This document shows positions 56,254-64,000 of a stretch of DNA of 64,000 nt, piece after piece; the first letter of the stretch is position 1; the number at the start of each line of letters is the position of its first letter. This stretch comes from Roseovarius sp. S88 (GTDB lineage: Bacteria > Pseudomonadota > Alphaproteobacteria > Rhodobacterales > Rhodobacteraceae). The stretch is taken from contig NZ_CP146069.1 of NCBI RefSeq assembly GCF_037023735.1, positions 2,521,501 to 2,585,500 on the forward strand, given 5' to 3'. The notes below the pieces were generated by a model. That model did not search any database and had not been told where the DNA came from. It saw only the letters and a list, made by a program, of their open reading frames with translations. Both the position numbers and the translations under genes were made by a program.

Positions 56254-57783
56254 CTAAAACGAATTGCTACGGCGGGCGTGCGTTGCGGTCCCCATCGCGC
56301 AGAGCAACAAGGCAAGCGCAACAAAAGGCAGATCACCCAATCTGGAATAAGGTGTCGCTGCCAAAGCAGGCGGCAAAGGCGCGTCTATCCAACCCGCTTC
56401 GCCCAATGGAATTTCCGCCAGAATATGCCCCGCCCCGTCAATGACAGCCGACACGCCCGTATTCGCCGCGCGCACCATGGGCAGGCCCTGCTCTACACTG
56501 CGCAACCGCGCCTGCGCCAGATGCTGATACGGACCAGACACTTTTCCAAACCAGGCATCATTGGTGATCATCAAGAGCACATTGGGACGTTCCGGAGCCG
56601 AGAGGATATTGCGCGCAAAGACACCCTCGTAGCAGATCAAAGGCAGCGCCTTTCCAATCGACCCCATCTCAAGCACCTGCGCGCCGGGGCCTGATGAAAA
56701 ACCAGCGCCGGTTTCCGCCGCCAGCCCCTTGATTCCAAATTTTGCGAGCAATCCGCCCAAAGGCATGAATTCCCCAAAAGGAACAAGGTGATGCTTGTCA
56801 TACAGCCCCGCGAGTTTGCCGGCACCGTCCATAAAGATCAGCGAATTGAAAATCCGATCGCCTTCGAGCCGCCGCAACCCCAAAACCACCTCACTGCCCT
56901 GTGCTGCGATCGCAATCGCGGCCAGCGTCTCATCCGCATGGTTGAGCAATACTGGAAGCGCAGTTTCAGGCCAGATCACCATGTCGGGCCGCCCGTTCTC
57001 ACCGGGCTCAGCTGTGAAGGCCACTTGCCGGTCATAGAAACCCTGCATTTTGTCAGGGTCCCATTTTTCGTGTTGTGGTGCGTTGGGCTGTATCAGCCGC
57101 ACGATGGGTGCATCGGCCATCTGGTCAGAGATGGTTGGTGGAGGAGTCAGCGCGGCGCCTGAACCAAATAGGCATGCCAAGACCAGAACAGCAGAGCCTC
57201 CGATCAAGCGTCGCCCTGCGAATACGTACCAAAGCGCAGACGCCCCGACCAAAACCAACAGGATGAGGCCCAGCGCCCCGGACCAGGAGGCCCAATAAAG
57301 CCAGGGCGTATAGATCAGGACATGCCCCACCTGCGCCCACGGAAAGCCGGTCATCAACCAGCCGCGCAGCGCCTCAAACGCAGTAAATGCGCCGATCCAC
57401 GCCAATGCACTGCCCCCCAAAGCGCGCGCTACGCCAAAGGAAAGCGCCCAGAAGATCGCAAACCCGAAGCTAACGCCGAGGATTGCAAATGGTGCCAGCC
57501 AACCGTGGCGTACAGCATCAACGAAGAAAGGTTCGACAATCCAACTGAGTGAGAGTGCAAAATACCCTGCCCCGGCCCAAAACCCGATAGTGGCCGCGCG
57601 CCGCCAATCCGGAGCGTGTGTGTAAAGACCATAGACAACAGAAAGGGCAAGAAAAGTAACCGGCCATAGATTCCAGGGCGCCTGCCCCAAAGCCGCCAAC
57701 GCACCCAGCACACCAAGACCGGCGAACCGATAAAGCCGCCGCGCTTCGCTGAAACGCTGAAGGCGCGCGACCATGTCTGTCAT
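56254..57783 (-). CDS. lnt: Apolipoprotein N-acyltransferase
   Basis: A 509-residue inner-membrane enzyme that adds the third acyl chain to lipoproteins. Some six N-terminal helices are followed by a nitrilase-like domain facing the periplasm. The catalytic Glu is in MVIWPETALPVLL, the Lys in LYDKHHLVPFGEFMPLG and the Cys in ALPLICYEGVFARN. All three residues are present. The ATG at 57781-57783 is used; one 3 codons in is also possible. It lies 3 bases after the corC stop and 90 bases before metK, so a single transcript is likely. Confidence 0.94.
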   Translation of the reverse strand: MTDMVARLQRFSEARRLYRFAGLGVLGALAALGQAPWNLWPVTFLALSVVYGLYTHAPDWRRAATIGFWAGAGYFALSLSWIVEPFFVDAVRHGWLAPFAILGVSFGFAIFWALSFGVARALGGSALAWIGAFTAFEALRGWLMTGFPWAQVGHVLIYTPWLYWASWSGALGLILLVLVGASALWYVFAGRRLIGGSAVLVLACLFGSGAALTPPPTISDQMADAPIVRLIQPNAPQHEKWDPDKMQGFYDRQVAFTAEPGENGRPDMVIWPETALPVLLNHADETLAAIAIAAQGSEVVLGLRRLEGDRIFNSLIFMDGAGKLAGLYDKHHLVPFGEFMPLGGLLAKFGIKGLAAETGAGFSSGPGAQVLEMGSIGKALPLICYEGVFARNILSAPERPNVLLMITNDAWFGKVSGPYQHLAQARLRSVEQGLPMVRAANTGVSAVIDGAGHILAEIPLGEAGWIDAPLPPALAATPYSRLGDLPFVALALLLCAMGTATHARRSNSF

Positions 57784-57786
57784 GCT

Positions 57787-58674
57787 CTAGCCCTCGGCCC
57801 CTTCTGGCAGGCGCACGCGCAGCCGCTGAATACGGCGCGGGTCTGCCTCGGCCACCTGAATTTCGATGCCATTGGGATGCTCTACGAGCTCGCCGCGCAC
57901 CGGCACCCGGCCCAAAAGCATGAACACCAGCCCACCAAGCGTGTCGATCTCTTCCTCATCGACCTTTTCCACTTCGGTCAGCGACATGCCAATCTCAGCC
58001 TCAAACTCATCCAGCGGTGTTTTGGCCAGTGCCATATAGCAGCCTGGTTTTTCCTGGGTCCAATACTGCCCCTCGATCACGTCATGCTCATCGGCAATTT
58101 CACCCACGACCTGTTCAATCAAGTCCTCAATGGTCACGAGGCCATCCACACCACCATATTCGTCAATCACGAGCGCCATATGCCGCCGCTCGGCCTGCAT
58201 CTTTTGCAACAGAACGCCAATGGACATCGAAGGCGGCACAAACAAAAGCGGCCGCAACATTTTCTTCATAGAAAACCGCCCGCCGCCGTTGAAGCCGTGC
58301 TTGAGGGCAAAATCCTTAAGATGCACAAACCCAATGGGCGTATCCAGCGTGCCCTCATAGACCGGCAACCGCGTGAGACCGCTGTCGCGAAAGGTCTGGA
58401 CCAGTTCATCTTTGTTTGAGGTCGCCGAGACAGATACTATGTCTGCCTTAGGAATGGCCACATCCTCAACCGACAAGCGCCGCAGGTTGCCAAGACCAAG
58501 ACCTGTGGTCGCCATGACCTGATCCGATTGCTCGGGATCCGCCTCTGTTTCGTCATTTGGGGACAGCGCGCCAAAGAGCCTGCTGAAAAAACCGCTCTGG
58601 TGATCGTCGCTGTCGTGATCTACCGATTGCGCGCCCTGCGCTGCGGTAGAGGATCCTTCGTTACTGTCGCCCAT
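57787..58674 (-). CDS. CorC/hemolysin-family CBS-domain protein
   Basis: A 295-residue protein with a polar N-terminus, two CBS domains (DVAIPKADIVSVSATSNKDE; RRHMALVIDEYGGVDGLVTI) and a C-terminal CorC_HlyC domain (DTLGGLVFMLLGRVPVRGEL, VEHPNGIEIQVAEADPRRIQ). No membrane helices are present, unlike full-length members, so it is the soluble CorC type linked to magnesium/cobalt efflux or nucleotide sensing. The ATG at 58672-58674 begins the family sequence. It sits between ybeY and lnt, as in many alpha- and gammaproteobacteria. Confidence 0.92.
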   Translation of the reverse strand: MGDSNEGSSTAAQGAQSVDHDSDDHQSGFFSRLFGALSPNDETEADPEQSDQVMATTGLGLGNLRRLSVEDVAIPKADIVSVSATSNKDELVQTFRDSGLTRLPVYEGTLDTPIGFVHLKDFALKHGFNGGGRFSMKKMLRPLLFVPPSMSIGVLLQKMQAERRHMALVIDEYGGVDGLVTIEDLIEQVVGEIADEHDVIEGQYWTQEKPGCYMALAKTPLDEFEAEIGMSLTEVEKVDEEEIDTLGGLVFMLLGRVPVRGELVEHPNGIEIQVAEADPRRIQRLRVRLPEGAEG

Positions 58675-58711
58675 TGTCACTTTCTCGAAAAAGGGTTTGC
58701 CCCTCACACGC

Positions 58712-59200
58712 TCAATATGGGTCAGGTAGACCCAGTTTGCCAAGTATTTCGACCTCAAGTCCTTCCATCAGGGTGGCATCCAGGTCACGCTCGTGGTCAT
58801 AGCCCAGCAAATGCAAAATTCCGTGAACAATAAGATGCGTCACATGATCGGCCATCGGCTTGCCCGCCGCCTCTGCTTCGCGCAGGCAGGTGTCATAGGC
58901 AATGGCGATGTCGCCCAGCTCTGTGTCTTGGGCAGAATCCGGCGCAGGCGGCGTTGCCCCATCGACCGCCGCGCCACGTTCTGCACTGGGCCAGCTCAGG
59001 ACGTTCGTGGGTTGGGGTTTGTCGCGGAAATCCTCATTGAGCGCTGCAATACGCGTGTCATCACAGGCCAAAAGCGATATTTCAAAGCCTTGCAGGTCAA
59101 GGTCAAGATGGGTGAGCGTTGCCAGCGCAGCACGCTGGGCCATTTCCGCCAGATCAACGGCAGACCAGCGGTCATCTTCCAAAACGACATCCACTGGCAT
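58712..59200 (-). CDS. ybeY: Endoribonuclease YbeY (rRNA maturation factor)
   Basis: A 162-residue zinc-dependent RNase for 16S rRNA 3' processing. The metal site is VTHLIVHGILHLLGYDHERD (HxxxHxxxxxH), and AALNEDFRDKPQPTNVLSWP is the second family motif. The ATG at 59198-59200 (MPVDVVLEDDRW) starts the conserved part; the open frame above runs through a palindromic repeat and is not believed. It lies between phoH and corC. Confidence 0.95.
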   Translation of the reverse strand: MPVDVVLEDDRWSAVDLAEMAQRAALATLTHLDLDLQGFEISLLACDDTRIAALNEDFRDKPQPTNVLSWPSAERGAAVDGATPPAPDSAQDTELGDIAIAYDTCLREAEAAGKPMADHVTHLIVHGILHLLGYDHERDLDATLMEGLEVEILGKLGLPDPY

Positions 59201-59227
59201 TGCCCTACACGTCAACCGAAGCGCAGT

Positions 59228-59270
59228 TGGAAAATTGCAATTTTCCAGACCATTTTCTTGCAAGAAAATG
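59228..59270. repeat. Paired perfect 20-base palindromes between phoH and ybeY
   Basis: TGGAAAATTGCAATTTTCCA (59228-59247) and CATTTTCTTGCAAGAAAATG (59251-59270), each a perfect 20-base palindrome centred on TTGCAA, are separated by GAC. They lie 11 bases before the phoH stop side and 28 bases beyond the ybeY start, within one presumed operon. Two hairpins in the transcript would form, possibly for RNA stability or as a target of a small RNA-binding protein. Confidence 0.85.
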
Positions 59271-59280
59271 CGCCCTTGCG

Positions 59281-60282
59281 TCACGCGTCCGCATCGTAAG
59301 CCTCGATAATGGCCGCCACCAGCGGATGGCGCACCACGTCCTTGGCGGTGAAGTAGTTGAACGCGATCTTGGGAATGTCCTTCAAGAGGCGCTCCGCATC
59401 ATGCAACCCACTGGTTACCCCGCGCGGCAGGTCTACCTGAGACCGGTCCCCGGTAATCACCATGCGGCTGCCTTCGCCCAGACGCGTCAGGAACATCTTC
59501 ATCTGCATCGACGTGGCGTTCTGCGCCTCATCCAGTACCACAAAAGCGTTGGACAAAGTCCGCCCCCGCATAAAGGCCAGTGGAGCAATCTCGATGCGTT
59601 TTTCCTCAATGAGTTTCGCCACTTGTTTGCCCGGCAAAAAATCGTTCAGCGCGTCATAAAGCGGCTGCATATAGGGATCGACCTTGTCCTTCATATCTCC
59701 AGGCAGATAGCCCAGTTTCTCCCCCGCCTCTACGGCAGGACGGCTGAGGATGATGCGATCCACATGGCCTTCGATGAACATGCTGACACCTACCGCGACA
59801 GCGAGATAGGTCTTGCCCGTCCCCGCAGGACCAATCCCAAACGCCAGCTCATTGGTAAATAGCGCGTTCACATAGGCTTTCTGGGCATCGGTACGAGGCT
59901 CCACCGGCTTCTTGCGGGTCTTGATCTCAACCCGCCCGCCTTTGAACATCTCAAGCTGATCACCATTCTCGGGCGCGGCCTCGGAATTGCCCATGCGAAG
60001 CTCGCGGTCCACATCGCCCGGCTCAACACTGCGCCCCTCTTCCAGCCGCTGGTAGAGTGACATCAGAACGTCCCGCGCCGCGTCGGCACTGTCGGTATCC
60101 CCGATGATGGCAAGCTGGTTGCCCCGGCGCAATATCTGTACGCCCAGCGATTTCTCGATATCAGCCAGGTTACGGTCATATTCACCGCACAGGTCGATCA
60201 ACAGGAAATTGTCAGGAAACTCGATGACGGTTTCATCAATGGCGTTCGGATCGTTAGACGGCATCAGCACATGTGTGGCCAA
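59281..60282 (-). CDS. phoH: PhoH-family ATPase (PhoL type)
   Basis: A 333-residue P-loop protein. Residues about 1-100 hold an R3H/KH-like start, followed by the PhoH domain: KAYVNALFTNELAFGIGPAG, Walker A GPAGTGKTYLAVAV, SRPAVEAGEKLGYLPGD, and Walker B AFVVLDEAQNATSMQMKMF, with MVITGDRSQVDLPRG. It is expected to be an RNA-linked ATPase working with YbeY. The TTG at 60280-60282 has GGGAG 8 bases ahead; an ATG 6 codons in has no ribosome site. It heads the phoH-ybeY-corC-lnt set. Confidence 0.93.
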   Translation of the reverse strand: MATHVLMPSNDPNAIDETVIEFPDNFLLIDLCGEYDRNLADIEKSLGVQILRRGNQLAIIGDTDSADAARDVLMSLYQRLEEGRSVEPGDVDRELRMGNSEAAPENGDQLEMFKGGRVEIKTRKKPVEPRTDAQKAYVNALFTNELAFGIGPAGTGKTYLAVAVGVSMFIEGHVDRIILSRPAVEAGEKLGYLPGDMKDKVDPYMQPLYDALNDFLPGKQVAKLIEEKRIEIAPLAFMRGRTLSNAFVVLDEAQNATSMQMKMFLTRLGEGSRMVITGDRSQVDLPRGVTSGLHDAERLLKDIPKIAFNYFTAKDVVRHPLVAAIIEAYDADA

Positions 60283-60407
60283 TCAGAGCTCCCTTGTGAG
60301 CGGATTCGGGGTGATGGTGCCAAGTTGCACGACCATGTGCAAGCCCGGCTGGTTTCGGCTCAAGTGATTGCTCCGAAATACGCCAAATGCATGACCGTTC
60401 GCTGAAC

Positions 60408-60713
60408 TCAGACCGAATCCGCCACAGACGAACCAGATTTGAATGGACCAACCGCCGTATTGGGCTCTCCGGCTCCGGAACAGACAGGTTTTCCATCGTG
60501 ATCCAACCGTTGTGAGAGATACCCCTCAACCCCGTCGTCAATGATCCAATGGTCACAGCCATTCGGGTCAATCCAGATGCCCGCCTTAAGTTCACTGAGA
60601 TGTTTACTGTCAAAACCGCGGTCGACGGTCTTATCCGCCTTCGTGCCCAGTTCACCGCATGCACCCAGCGCGCCGATCAAAGGCAGTGCCGCTATAAATT
60701 TTAAAAATGTCAT
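60408..60713 (-). CDS. Small lipoprotein sharing a module with the upstream OmpA-like protein
   Basis: A 101-residue lipoprotein: signal and lipobox FIAALPLIGALGACGELG (lipidated Cys at about residue 19). The module IWIDPNGCDHWIIDDGVEGY and DGKPVC is nearly the same as IWVDPDGCEHWVMDDGTEGF and GKPVC in the OmpA-like protein 11 bases upstream. The ATG at 60711-60713 is preferred. Function is unknown; I infer that both proteins act at the same site on the envelope. Confidence 0.8.
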   Translation of the reverse strand: MTFLKFIAALPLIGALGACGELGTKADKTVDRGFDSKHLSELKAGIWIDPNGCDHWIIDDGVEGYLSQRLDHDGKPVCSGAGEPNTAVGPFKSGSSVADSV

Positions 60714-60724
60714 GCCCTGCCCCT

Positions 60725-61303
60725 TTACCGCACACATGTGATTTCAACGCGGCGGTTCTTGGCCTGACCTGCCGCTGTGGCATTTGTCGCTGTGGGGTTG
60801 CGCTCTCCATAACCCCGAACATCGGTGATTTTCGCCCCAACGCCCGACGCCACACGCGCCACAGCATTGGCCCGGCGCAAAGACAGGTCCAGATTATACT
60901 CATCAGACGCCCGGCTATCGGTGTGCCCTGTGATGATGAAAGACTTGGCATCTGCCGTGCGGAAGAACTTGGCCAGCCTGATCTGACCTGCGTTGCTGAT
61001 GCGCGCACTGTTGGTGGCAAACATCTGATCGGTGCTGACCACACCGCACACGATGCCCCTGTGACAGACCGGCTTGCCTTGGCGATTGACATGCGGGGTC
61101 ATGAACCCTTCGGTCCCGTCATCCATCACCCAGTGCTCACAGCCATCTGGATCGACCCAGATTGTGGGCACATAACGTTCGCCTTTTTGCGTGGATTGCG
61201 CCAGAGTCGCGTTTGGCATCGCCCCCGCGACCAAAACCGCCGCACCCAAGCCAAAGAAAACGGCTCGCATTGCATGGCGCGTCCTTATGGTCTGTGTCGT
61301 CAT
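60725..61303 (-). CDS. OmpA-family periplasmic/outer-membrane protein
   Basis: A 192-residue exported protein: signal peptide (AVFFGLGAAVLVAGAMPNATLA) followed by a Cys-rich module IWVDPDGCEHWVMDDGTEGF with GKPVCHRG, then an OmpA C-terminal domain: FRTADAKSFIITGHTDSRAS, EYNLDLSLRRANAVARVA and GQAKNRRVEITCVR (peptidoglycan-binding NRRVE). It likely anchors to murein without a beta-barrel. The ATG at 61301-61303 has GGGGGA upstream. The next gene on the strand is the lipoprotein with the same module. Confidence 0.9.
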   Translation of the reverse strand: MTTQTIRTRHAMRAVFFGLGAAVLVAGAMPNATLAQSTQKGERYVPTIWVDPDGCEHWVMDDGTEGFMTPHVNRQGKPVCHRGIVCGVVSTDQMFATNSARISNAGQIRLAKFFRTADAKSFIITGHTDSRASDEYNLDLSLRRANAVARVASGVGAKITDVRGYGERNPTATNATAAGQAKNRRVEITCVR

Positions 61304-61467
61304 TCTGTCCCCCAGAAAAGCACGTTTGGCAGTACGTAGCCTTTTAGTTTGGACGCAAGATTAACAAACTTGCCTCACAAGGAAAGAAAAAACACCATAT
61401 CTTGTAGTCATTACCGCTGAGGTCGCAGAATAAAGCGATGTGTAAGCGTCACACCACCGCTTCTAAG

Positions 61468-61514
61468 GCATTCGCCCAAACGCTTTGGTCCAAGTTTTCG
61501 CTCGAACGCTTTGG
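61468..61514 (-). repeat. 47-bp palindromic repeat, type B copy 2
   Basis: On the minus strand this begins CCAAAGCGTTCGAG and ends GGGCGAATGC, with ACTTGGACCA in the middle. It aligns with the copy at 17308-17354 over all 47 bases with 8 differences by eye. It lies immediately after the miaB stop, between miaB and the OmpA-like gene. In this copy the inner stem has drifted, so the hairpin is weaker. Confidence 0.75.
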
Positions 61515-61515
61515 A

Positions 61516-62843
61516 TCACGATCGAACGATCCGCCCCGCCAGAGAATTTGCCCCACTATCAATGATTTCTACCTGAGCGAGGTGGCCTACGCCCACATCT
61601 GCATCCGCAACATGCACCGCATGCAGGTAATCGGATTTGCCCACCATCTGACCGGGAAGCCGCCCCTCTTTTTCAAACAGAACCCCCACAGTCCGTCCCA
61701 CCATGGCATCCTGCGTGGCGCGTTGATGATGGGTGATGCGCGCCTGCAAGCGGTGCAGCCGCTCGGATTTCACGTCCTCTGGCAGCTGATCCCGCTCAGC
61801 CGCCGGGGTGCCCGGGCGCGTGGAATATTTGAAGGAATAGGCATAGCCGTATTTCACTTCCTCGATAAGGTCGATCGTATCCTGAAAGTCCTGCTCGGAT
61901 TCTTCAGGGAACCCCACAATGAAGTCACCAGACAGAACAATGTCGGGCCGCGCTGCGCGAATGCGCTCGATAAGCCGCAAATAGCTTTCCGCAGTATGGC
62001 TGCGATTCATCCGCTTCAAAATCCGGTCACTGCCCGATTGCACCGGCAAATGCAGATAGGGCATCAGCTTGGCACAGGTGCCATGCGCCTCGATCAGGTC
62101 GTCCGTCATGTCATTGGGGTGGCTCGTGGTGAAGCGAATGCGCTCCAGCCCGTCGACCTTGTCCAGTTCCCAAATGAGCTTGGCCAAAGACCAGTCCGCC
62201 CCATCCGGACCTGCCCCGTGATAGGCATTTACATTCTGACCAAGCAGCGTGATTTCACGCACGCCGCGTTCCACCAGATCGCGCGCCTCTTCCACGATGC
62301 GACCCACCGGGCGGCTCACCTCGGCCCCACGCGTATAGGGTACCACGCAGAAGGCGCAGAACTTGTCGCAGCCTTCCTGCACCGTCAGGAACGCCGTCGG
62401 GCCGCGCTTGGCTTTGGGCCGGTGCCGCAATGTGTCGAACTTGTCGTCCACCGGAAACTCAGTGTCGAGCGCCTTGCCGCCCGTCTGCGTTTTCGCCTCA
62501 AGCTCAGGCAGGCGGTGATAGCTTTGCGGGCCGACCACCAGATCGACCATCGGCTGACGGCGCATGATCTCCTGCCCCTCGGCCTGTGCTACACAGCCCG
62601 CCACGCCAATCTTCAGATCTGGTTTGGCCTCTTTCAACCCCTTGAACCGGCCCAACTCAGAATAGACCTTTTCCGCCGCCTTTTCGCGAATATGGCAGGT
62701 ATTCAAAAGGATCATATCCGCGTCATCGGGCGTGTCCGTCTCGACATAGCCCGCCCCCCCATGGCCTCGGCCATGCGCTCGCTGTCATAGACATTCATCT
62801 GACAGCCGTAGGTCTTTATATAAAGCCGTTTGGGCTTGGACAT
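61516..62843 (-). CDS. miaB: tRNA-2-methylthio-N6-dimethylallyladenosine synthase, single-base frameshift near the 5' end
   Basis: A radical SAM methylthiotransferase acting on A37 of tRNAs. The normal start at 62843 gives [20 protein letters not shown] (first cluster cysteine, Cys14), then the frame is lost at the G run (complement of 62754-62760). The next frame continues [34 protein letters not shown], radical [18 protein letters not shown] and a C-terminal TRAM region. Adding one G to the run would join both parts to about 442 residues, the normal length. As with accC, a homopolymer base-call error is most likely. A functional frameshift cannot be excluded from the sequence. Confidence 0.9.
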
Positions 62844-62953
62844 GTGACGCTCACCTTTGTCGCGGTTTCAGGGCGCCTGCCTACATCAAATCACCCATGT
62901 CTTGCAATGCGCTGCGTTTTGTTCGACCTTGCGAAAAAAGAGCAGACATCGAC

Positions 62954-63823
62954 ATGCAGCACGAAGATCTGACGACATTCCTGAATGCAAAGCCCCAGGC
63001 ACTTGCCAAGGGGCCGATTGCGTTGATTTTCATCGAAGACGAGGTCGAAGTCGACACCACGCTGCGTCATCACCTTGATTGCGGGTTCAAGTCAGTTCTG
63101 AGCTTTATGCCAAAGGATTTCAAGCTGGCAGATGATGTGGCCCGCAAAGTGCACCGCATCGAATACAATGTCACCCACGACGCTTCCTATGTGGACCTGA
63201 TCAACCAAGTGATTCCGGCGGTCAACAATCAATGGCTCTATTTCTGCTTCAACGCGGAATACCTGTTCTACCCGTTCTGCGAGACCCGTACCGTGGGCGA
63301 GTTACTGACATTCCATTTCGAAGAGCGGCGCGATGCGATGCTGTCCTACGTGGTGGATGTCTATGCTGGCGATTTGAACAAGCATCCCAATGCCGTGTCG
63401 CTGGAAGACGCGCATCTGGACAAGTCCGGTTACTACGCTCTGGCACGCAATGACCCGGACAATCACAACCACCCAAAGGAACGTCAGCTGAATTTCTTCG
63501 GCGGTTTGCGCTGGCGCTATGAGGAACACATCCCAGAAGACCGGCGCAAGATTGACCGGATATCGCTGTTCCGGGCCAAGCCAGGCCTTGTGATGCGCCC
63601 CGATCACACATTCAACGACGAGGAATACAACACCTATGCCTGCCCCTGGCACCACAATGTCACAGCCTCTGTGATTTCTTTCCGCGCCGCCAAAGCGCTC
63701 AAGTGTAACCCCGGTTCAACCTTCGATATCGAGACCTTCAAATGGCATAACTCAACGCAGTTCGAGTGGCATTCGCGGCAATTGCTGGATCTGGGTCTCA
63801 TGGAACCCGGCCAGTGGTTCTAA
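62954..63823 (+). CDS. Glycosyltransferase-like protein (family 2/92 type), uncertain
   Basis: A 289-residue soluble protein. It starts DLTTFLNAKPQALAKGPIAL with FIEDEVEVDTTLRHHLDCGF, a layout seen in glycosyltransferases that lack a clear DxD loop, followed by NNQWLYFCFNAEYLFYPFCE and a His-rich C-terminal half (ACPWHHNVTASVISFRAAKA). Family 2 or 92 is my best reading, at low certainty. The ATG at 62954 is preferred over one 19 codons earlier. It is divergent from miaB and followed by a palindromic repeat. Confidence 0.6.
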   Translation: MQHEDLTTFLNAKPQALAKGPIALIFIEDEVEVDTTLRHHLDCGFKSVLSFMPKDFKLADDVARKVHRIEYNVTHDASYVDLINQVIPAVNNQWLYFCFNAEYLFYPFCETRTVGELLTFHFEERRDAMLSYVVDVYAGDLNKHPNAVSLEDAHLDKSGYYALARNDPDNHNHPKERQLNFFGGLRWRYEEHIPEDRRKIDRISLFRAKPGLVMRPDHTFNDEEYNTYACPWHHNVTASVISFRAAKALKCNPGSTFDIETFKWHNSTQFEWHSRQLLDLGLMEPGQWF

Positions 63824-63870
63824 AGCGTTTCGCGATCATCTGCGAGTCAGGTTTATCGCGAAACGCTTTA
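63820..63870. repeat. Palindromic repeat, type A, best-preserved copy
   Basis: Arms TAAAGCGTTTCGCGAT (63821-63836) and ATCGCGAAACGCTTTA (63855-63870) are perfect 16-base complements around an 18-base loop. On the reverse strand the core AAACCTGACTCGCAGAT matches GAACCTGAATCACAGAT of the unit at 28009. It begins at the stop of the glycosyltransferase-like gene and covers the stop of the next, convergent gene, so it may also serve as a two-way terminator. Confidence 0.88.
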
Positions 63871-64000
63871 ACGCCGCCGCGCCCAGATGCGCAGGTCCAC
63901 GACGGCCTTTAAGAAAACCACACCCGCAAGTATGCAAAGCGCCCATTTGCTGATGGGTTCCATCGCCCCTTCGATCAAGAGTGCATGGACCACCGTTCCG
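63868..64000 (-). CDS. Membrane protein, C-terminal fragment cut by window edge
   Basis: An open frame runs from the window end to the TAA at 63868-63870. It encodes 43 residues with a membrane helix (WALCILAGVVFLKAVVDL) after HALLIEGAMEP and ends IWARRR. Codon use is typical. The family cannot be told from so short a piece. The stop lies in the right arm of the palindromic repeat, so this arm is part of the gene's end. Confidence 0.6.
   Translation of the reverse strand, partial: GTVVHALLIEGAMEPISKWALCILAGVVFLKAVVDLRIWARRR

Noticed and set aside
61438..62790. Open frame of 450 codons on the plus strand across miaB
   Set aside because: It is the antisense of miaB; the conserved cluster cysteines and radical SAM motif are on the minus strand.

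Overview
The window looks like a chromosomal segment of a marine Rhodobacteraceae (Roseobacter-group) alphaproteobacterium. Supporting signs are the high GC content with strong GC third-position bias, an alphaproteobacterial class A RNase P RNA, an NDUFA12-type complex I subunit, an MlaD/DUF2155/NDUFA12 neighbourhood next to accBC, the miaB-phoH-ybeY-corC-lnt-metK order, and a SAM/SAH-type riboswitch in front of metK, a class known almost only from Rhodobacterales. No phage, insertion sequence, CRISPR array or rRNA gene was seen. Most genes are housekeeping and densely packed, with frequent 4-base start/stop overlaps.

Layout. 1-5 kb: end of a DUF1194 protein, an LdtR-like MarR regulator, sdhE translationally coupled to an XRE regulator, an aspartate-type aminotransferase and an acyl-CoA synthetase. 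5-9 kb: accB and a frameshifted accC, aat, then DUF2155, mlaD and NDUFA12. 9-16 kb: clpX, clpP, ctaD with a clear terminator, and groES-groEL under a CIRCE operator. 16-25 kb: a TraB/GumN protein, an OxyR-like regulator without its peroxidatic cysteine, folB (fused to a kinase-like domain)-folP, EamA and GNAT genes, and ilvC divergent from two coupled Lrp/AsnC regulators. 25-38 kb: aminotransferase, ubiquinone hydroxylase, a glycosyltransferase with a type II secretion ATPase-like N-terminus, carA, YqeY, dtd, rluB, tadA and a ceramidase-like membrane protein. 38-43 kb: gatC-gatA, a lipoprotein, an amidase, rnpB and argE. 43-49 kb: a degenerate response regulator and a LysR-MttB-like-dimethylglycine dehydrogenase-like locus. 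49-54 kb: an RND efflux pair, a cupin and tRNA-Ser(GGA). 54-63 kb: trmB, metK, lnt, corC, ybeY, phoH, two small envelope proteins sharing a module, and a frameshifted miaB. 63-64 kb: a glycosyltransferase-like gene and a cut-off membrane protein.

The most interesting items are: (1) the LysR / non-pyrrolysine MttB homologue / flavoprotein locus at 44.2-49.3 kb, with repeated ATTCGAA-type sites in both relevant promoters, which looks like a self-contained methylamine or betaine demethylation module; (2) a family of about 47-50 bp imperfect palindromes with five copies in four intergenic places; (3) the SAM/SAH-type riboswitch of metK; (4) two paired perfect palindromes; (5) single-G frameshifts in accC and miaB, both in G runs, which most likely reflect homopolymer errors in the sequence; and (6) regulators that have lost their canonical signal-sensing residues.

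All calls come from reading the sequence and its translations; no database search or folding program was run.
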